DNA of 64,000 nucleotides. It comes from Channallabes apus. Taxonomy: Eukaryota; Chordata; Actinopteri; Siluriformes; Clariidae. This document shows positions 58,691-64,000 of this stretch, one piece after another; the first letter of the stretch is position 1; every line of letters begins with the position of its first letter. The stretch lies in NCBI GenBank assembly GCA_030522415.1, contig CM060106.1, positions 29,064,485 through 29,128,484 of the forward strand, read 5' to 3'. The notes beneath the pieces are model-generated. The model saw only the letters and a list, made by a program, of their open reading frames with translations, was not told the origin of the DNA and did no database searches. The position numbers were made by a program, and so were the translations under genes.

Positions 58691-59028
58691 AGTCATCGTC
58701 TGTAATTTATAAAACATCTTATCCAGGTTAAGCATGCTGCAATTATGGGAAGCCATTAGGGTCAAACTTGGTCACATGATTAATTTGTGTTTAAAACAAT
58801 AGTAAGTTTAACATATTAATAGACCTACATTAAATATTTCATTTTTAAAAAAGGACCATTATTTGCACTACATTATTTGTTACAGGTGGTACTGTAACTA
58901 TTTCTAATAAATCATATCTAAAGCATTCCGATCATTTTTAAAATATACAGTGGCTTGCAAAAGTATTCGTATTTTTATTCAGAATAAAAAATAAACTCAT
59001 GGTCAAGCTATTAACTTTGTATTTACAG

Positions 59029-59498
59029 TAGGGCTGCACAATATATCGAAAAATTATCATTATCGCGATAATGGTATACGCAATATCTGTATCGCAAACA
59101 ATTGCAATAAATGAAATCGATGAGTGTATGTTTACACGTAAATAAAAAGTAATGTTTGAAAGTAATTCATATTGTGTTGGCAGGTTTATAGTAACAGCAA
59201 ACCAGAAGTCAGAATATCTGCTGAGGGTTTTAAGTCATTCATAGTGTTTTGAAGTCTAAATATTTGCAACTTCCTTGACATATAGTTTCTTTTTAGCCTG
59301 AATTAGATTTAATTACATCAGACGAATATCTATTACCTGTTTATTTTAGTATGATTTATTACATATAAATTATTTAAAAAAAATACCCAATAATAATAAA
59401 AAATGCATTTCTCTAGGGAAGTGTTATATCGCAAGAAATATCGTTATCGCAATATTCAACAACAATATCGCATATTTTCCTAATATCGTGCAGCCCTA
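59029..59498. mobile_element. Non-autonomous hAT element, complete
   Basis: Starts TAGGGCTGCACAATATATCG and ends AATATCGTGCAGCCCTA. Exact 8-bp flanks ATTTACAG lie at 59021-59028 and 59499-59506. Length 470 bp with no coding capacity. It shares its left end with the truncated copy at 19650. Confidence 0.94.
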
Positions 59499-59509
59499 AT
59501 TTACAGCAG

Positions 59510-60470
59510 ATTTCATAAGACAGCTGTTGAAATGCGAGTCTACTTTGCAAGAATAATTTAATGTACGGAAGGATTTGTTTCCTGTCTCCAACTGAACACT
59601 GCTATTTCTTTAATTTGGAGAAATGAAAGGAGAAAGTAGAAGGAGTAGAAAGTTGTCGGTGTTATTAATCCGCTTCACCTCACACGCAGCAGAGAGCTTT
59701 AATCACCATGTTACTAAAGGCCTAAAGGCGTACCGTGAACATCTGAGGGAACAAAGCTATACCTGTACAGCTATTCATTTTCACAGTGTACTTCATGTTT
59801 CGTTCCTCTCAGTTCTCATTTCTTAGTACTTAAAAAAGTTTAAGCAGAACTTGTGATTTATACGATTTTTTTCGGATGTTTTCGGAGTCGGGTTAGTTTC
59901 TCATCCCACGCTCCTGGTTTTGCGAGAGTGAAGCAAATAAAGATATTAGAGAAAGAAGTGGAAGTGAACACAGCGTAAGAAGGTAATAAAAGAAGAAGCT
60001 GTGTTGGTGTATGTGTGTGTGTGTGTCGCTCCACAGCGGGAAGAACAGTAACCGAGTGCCTGATGAATCACAGCCGAAGCTAATCGTGTTATCTCCACTC
60101 TGGGATGACACCACTATCATTCTCTTCTCTCAGTTTCTCTGTTCTCTGATAAATGATTACAGACTGTGCCTCTCCGCCCCTGCTCAGTGGGCAGACTGTT
60201 GTCTCTCAAAGAAGAAAGCTCCTCCTCTCTCCACGACGCTGAAGCAAAACAAAACAAAAGGAACGGCTGTGGGTTGCTCCCCGAAGCCTGGGGCTGTTAG
60301 CATCGAGCTCATTTTGTTCTAACCTCCGACGCTGTTCTTAATCGGGTTCCGCTAACCCTTGTGTTGTTCCGTCCCACAGACCGAGACTGTCTCTTGTTGG
60401 TTCTACAGTGTATTCGCGACTATTGACTGTTTAAAACGATCGTCATGTCAGTTATTTGCCATATAAACAT
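59510..60470. other. Single-copy non-coding stretch
   Basis: No exon recognised. A short GT run lies at 60010-60028. Confidence 0.4.
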
Positions 60471-60474
60471 TATT

Positions 60475-60586
60475 GATACACACGCACACACTCACTCACA
60501 CACACGCACACACACTCACACACACTCTCACACACGCACACACACGCACACACACTCACACACACTCTCACACACACACACACACA

Positions 60587-60656
<70 letters not shown>
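60475..60656 (+). repeat. (CA)n microsatellite with CACGCA and CTCA variants
   Basis: About 180 bases of CA. The first 110 bases are irregular with ACGC and ACTC interruptions; the last 60 are pure. Confidence 0.97.
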
Positions 60657-60659
<3 letters not shown>

Positions 60660-60660
<1 letters not shown>

Positions 60661-62515
60661 CCCCGCTTTAGGATCATCCTGATGGCAGGTGTCCGAGTGT
60701 GTGTGTGTGTGTACTGTATAGACACATGCAAAATAGGGCATCAATAAAAAGTTTCTTGTATCTAAAATAAAGTAGGTTAATTTATTTTATTCAATTTATA
60801 CTGACTAGCTCAGTAGCACGAAATTTTTTTTTTAATGTCGTTTTTTTTAAAAACAAAAATCACCAGAACCTACTACCTAAAAAAACATTTAAGAGCTTCG
60901 GTTTTCGCAGGAAGAATAAACATACATTGATCGGTCCATTCATCCTTGAAGGTTCAGCTTTTATAGACTACTTTTTTTTTTTTTTTGAGTAAGCCACACT
61001 GTGTCGCATTTCGTTTCTGTTTCTTGAGGATTGTGCCAGCTTGTAGTTACATTACCGTCACTTCCGTGTCTTCAGCATACTTTTACTTTTTTAATAAATG
61101 GTAGCCTATATGATTGATTGGCTCTCTTGAGTGATGCATATAGCCACGCCCACCTTGAAGGAAAAAAGTGCGAAATTAATACATAAAGCGCTAAATGCTG
61201 TGACTCAATCGGACACATAACTTTTCATAACTTCAGGTTTTAACGTCAGGTGTGTACTGTACCTACTGTAACTACAGCCAAAGTTTCATTCAATTCTGTC
61301 TATCCAGTTTTGCATGACGCTGTGATAATCTCTGGCAGGACAGACAGACAGACAGAGAGAGAGTCTGGTTTCGGGTCCTCCAATTTATAAATCATAAAGA
61401 TTTGTATAGAATGTACAGACAAAGCCTTTCTTTTATTCATATAGATATATTGTTTAGCGTAATGTGAGCTTCAAAGGGCTTTTCATGAAAAAGTTAAATT
61501 TCTTAAAAACTATTCGAACATCAGCTGACTTTGTAAACATACTGCCATCTGGGAAAACTCCATATGGTGAAAGTTTTCTATTATATAAAGTTTCACAAAC
61601 TTTAAACTCATTCCTCAACTGCAAAACGTTTCTCTTTTGTACACTTCTCAACCCGATTTGTTTACCCCCATAAGTGCAAAGGGAAAGACTGCACTTAAAG
61701 ACTACTTTCCATTCCCAATGAAAGACATCAACATGAAAAACATCAGAGGCAACCGATATACAATATCAAATGCCAAATTCTGCGTGATGCATTCAGTTTG
61801 TAAATGCTCTAAATAGCAGTTATCGTGTATATGTATCCACACCATGCACAGACTCTGACATTAAAATTCGAAGTTTAAAAGTTTGAATCCCGATGAAATA
61901 AATGGAGAAAAGGATTAAAAAAAAAAAAAGAGAAAAAATGCTATAGTAAACTGTGAGTGCTTTTGGTGTCACACGCTTTTCGCCTGGTCTGGGTTTGAAG
62001 GCTAACAAAGGTCTTTTCTCTGAGACTTGTGTAGCCGCTGCAATGTAGCCGGACAGCTGAATGCACTCGAGACGACTGTATTGTATACATGACCTACAGT
62101 AAGAGACGCCATCAACTGCTTAGTGTCACTCTGATCAAAGAAAGAGAAATTATTGTAACATTCTTGGAATTGAACTTACTTTCATTGAATTTCTTTACAC
62201 ACTCCTTACGTTACTAGGAAACCCAAAAATCACCTATTCTGATCTGCGGGAAAAAAAAAAAAACTTTTATAGTTGAAATCTGCTGTTTGCTCGACCCACT
62301 ACCATCCCATGTGGCCATGTACCATTCTTTGGACTTCTGATTGTAGTTTTCATCCTTTGAACATGTCACAGTTATCAAGAAATGGATGAATCAGTAACCT
62401 GGATGTAGAGTTTGTGTCTAGGTTTTTTTTTTTATGTTCAGTTGTCACAGAAAATAAGCAGTTTCTTTCTTTTTGAGTTTGGTTTTTGCTAGAGCGCTTG
62501 CTAGGATTTGTTCAA
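60660..62515. other. Mostly single-copy non-coding stretch
   Basis: No exon recognised. The 61225-61370 part, with CCAAAGTTTCATTCAATTC, CAGTTTTGCATGACGC and a CAGACAGACAGACAG run, resembles the 3' side of an old retroelement. Poly-A runs occur at 61916 and 62250. Confidence 0.4.
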
Positions 62516-62530
62516 AGTTGAAATTCTTGA

Positions 62531-62883
62531 ATGGCGTCACTTTCGCCTTGCACCTCTAAAGTCTGGGTTTGATTCCCGGCCAGGTTCGATTCCTGTCTCT
62601 GTGTGCATGGAGTTTGCATGTTCTCCCTGTGCTTTGGTGGGTTTCCTACGGGTTCTCCGGTTTCCTCCCACAGTCCAAAGACATGTACAGTACATCAGGT
62701 TAATTGGTGTTCTCAAATTGCCCGTAGTTCGTGAGTGTATGTGTATGTGTGCCTTTTAATGGACTGGCACTCTGTCCAGGGTGTAGCCCGCCTCGTGCCC
62801 AAGTCTCCTGGGATAGGCTCCAGGCCCCCCCCATGACCCTGAATACAGGTTAAAGCGGTATAGACCATGACTGAGTGAGTGAA
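62531..62883 (+). mobile_element. SINE, 5' truncated, with flanking duplication
   Basis: It starts within the tRNA-like head (GTCACTTTCGCCTTGCACC) and has two B-box units and a GAGTGAGTGAA tail. Exact 12-bp flanks TGAAATTCTTGA lie at 62519-62530 and 62884-62895. The duplication shows the truncation occurred at insertion. A TACAGTA at 62686 lies within a 10-base gain relative to sisters. Confidence 0.92.
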
Positions 62884-62899
62884 TGAAATTCTTGATGAT

Positions 62900-63480
62900 C
62901 CGTGACCCACATGCTTTAAGTTACCTATGAATTGGCTATGCAGTGCCTGTGCAGAGCAGTCACAAACTAATTACGAACTTCATTTACAAGTATACTATTT
63001 AACTTTTAAATGTAATCAATTCCATTTTGAATTCAAACATATTTGTCTTGGCTTATCAACCTAAAATGATCTACTAAATATGCAAATACATAAACAAAAT
63101 CACTTATTTTATTTTTAAATTATTATTTTGACTTTCGTGCGACTATGTAGCACTTTAGTGCACGGGATCATGTTTAGCCATCTTAGCCATGATTTTACCC
63201 ATAGATTAAGATTTAGTACTAGCGTATGTTTTTATCGCAAGGTGGAGTCACAAAGTGGAAGATCTCGCCGCTGCATCACCTGTCTTTATTTGCTTCCTGG
63301 TGCCACTGTTGATCTTCCCAGCTGGCGGGACACCGTCGTTATACATGAATGGAGATGAGAGTCGAAGCATATTTGGGAATTGTACAGTTCATTATGTAGA
63401 GCCACAAACCATGTAGAAAGTCAACGAACCATCTTGGAACACTTACCAACTGCTGCTGTGTTTTTTTTAAAGGGAGCGAA
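62900..63480. other. Single-copy non-coding stretch
   Basis: No exon or repeat recognised. Confidence 0.35.
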
Positions 63481-63483
63481 TCA

Positions 63484-63800
63484 CCCACTCACTCACTCAG
63501 CTTCTATACCGCTTTATCCTGTGTTCAGGGTCGCGGGGGACCTGGAGCCTATCCCAGGAGGCTTAGGACACGAGGCGGGGTACACCCTGGTCAGGGTGCC
63601 AATCTATCGCAGGGCACACACACATACACACTCATTCACACAATACGGCCAATTTGGGAACACCAATTAGCCTAACCTGCGTATCTTTGGACTGTGGAAG
63701 GAAACCGGGAGGAAACCCACCAAGCACAGGGAGAACATGCAAACTCCATCCACACAGAGAAGGAAATCGAGCCTGACCTGGAATCGGACTCGGACCCCGG
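63484..63800 (-). mobile_element. SINE, reverse, nearly complete
   Basis: Starts CACTCACTCACT, then TCTATACCGCTTTATCCTGT, GGAGCCTATCCCAGGAGG, CCAATTAGCCTAACCTGC and the B-box region GGAAATCGAGCC and GGAATCGGACTCGGACC. The head after about 63800 is lost. Confidence 0.85.
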
Positions 63801-64000
63801 CGGAACTCGGGTCTGGGTCTTCGAACAGGAAGAATGAAGAATTATAACCAACTGTCCTCCTATTACGGATCTTATAAGGATATACACACAGTGTAGTTGA
63901 GTGAAAATACACGCTGTTAATGGAATATTTTTGGACAACCAGACTGGATACCACATTGGAACTTTTCTTTCCGCTCTAGTAGATAATATACTGTATTTAT
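63801..64000. other. Window end, no feature seen
   Basis: No exon or repeat recognised. A footprint 7-mer lies at 63989. Confidence 0.35.

Overview
This looks like nuclear DNA of a bony fish (teleost). It is AT-rich, almost free of coding sequence, full of (GT)n/(CA)n microsatellites, and crowded with Tc1/mariner and hAT relics and a tRNA-headed SINE ending in a GAAT/GAGT tail. The SINE and Tc1 types hint at an otophysan such as a catfish, but that is a weak inference. No bacterial or viral gene layout is present. || The only host coding sequence I can defend is one 95-nt exon at 45555-45649 (+). It encodes the VAIK-lysine segment of the kinase domain of a SAD/BRSK kinase and fits brsk2 best. 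It has a clean acceptor and donor. I could not find the exons before or after it, so most of the window is probably two long introns of this gene: at least 45 kb upstream and 18 kb downstream. Part of the upstream side could instead be intergenic. || Layout: 0-8.7 kb holds microsatellites, a Tc1 element split by a SINE, and an older MITE split by a hAT element that carries its own nested insert. 8.8-14.4 kb holds mariner ends, a full hAT MITE and a promoter-like patch. 15-22.6 kb holds SINEs, a TA-flanked MITE and hAT-type repeats. 22.6-36.3 kb is mostly single-copy intron with mariner, Tc1 and SINE copies. 37-44.7 kb holds Tc1, RTE-like LINE and mariner relics and a second copy of the hAT MITE in reverse. 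45-48.3 kb holds the exon, then a BED-finger hAT relic interrupted by a Harbinger-type MITE. 48.3-55 kb is mainly single-copy. 55.2-59.5 kb is a LINE and hAT cluster. 60-64 kb holds a long CA tract and two SINEs. || The main discovery-type signal is the 7-mer TACAGTA and its complement TACTGTA, found about 97 times by hand count, against roughly 12 expected from base composition. This is the canonical TA-C(A/T)G-TA footprint left when Sleeping Beauty-like Tc1 transposons excise. In at least three places, comparison with sister repeat copies or with a reading frame shows a five-base gain at a TA. Six sites are overlapping double footprints. The window may therefore record a long history of Tc1 cut-and-paste traffic in which most donor elements have left.
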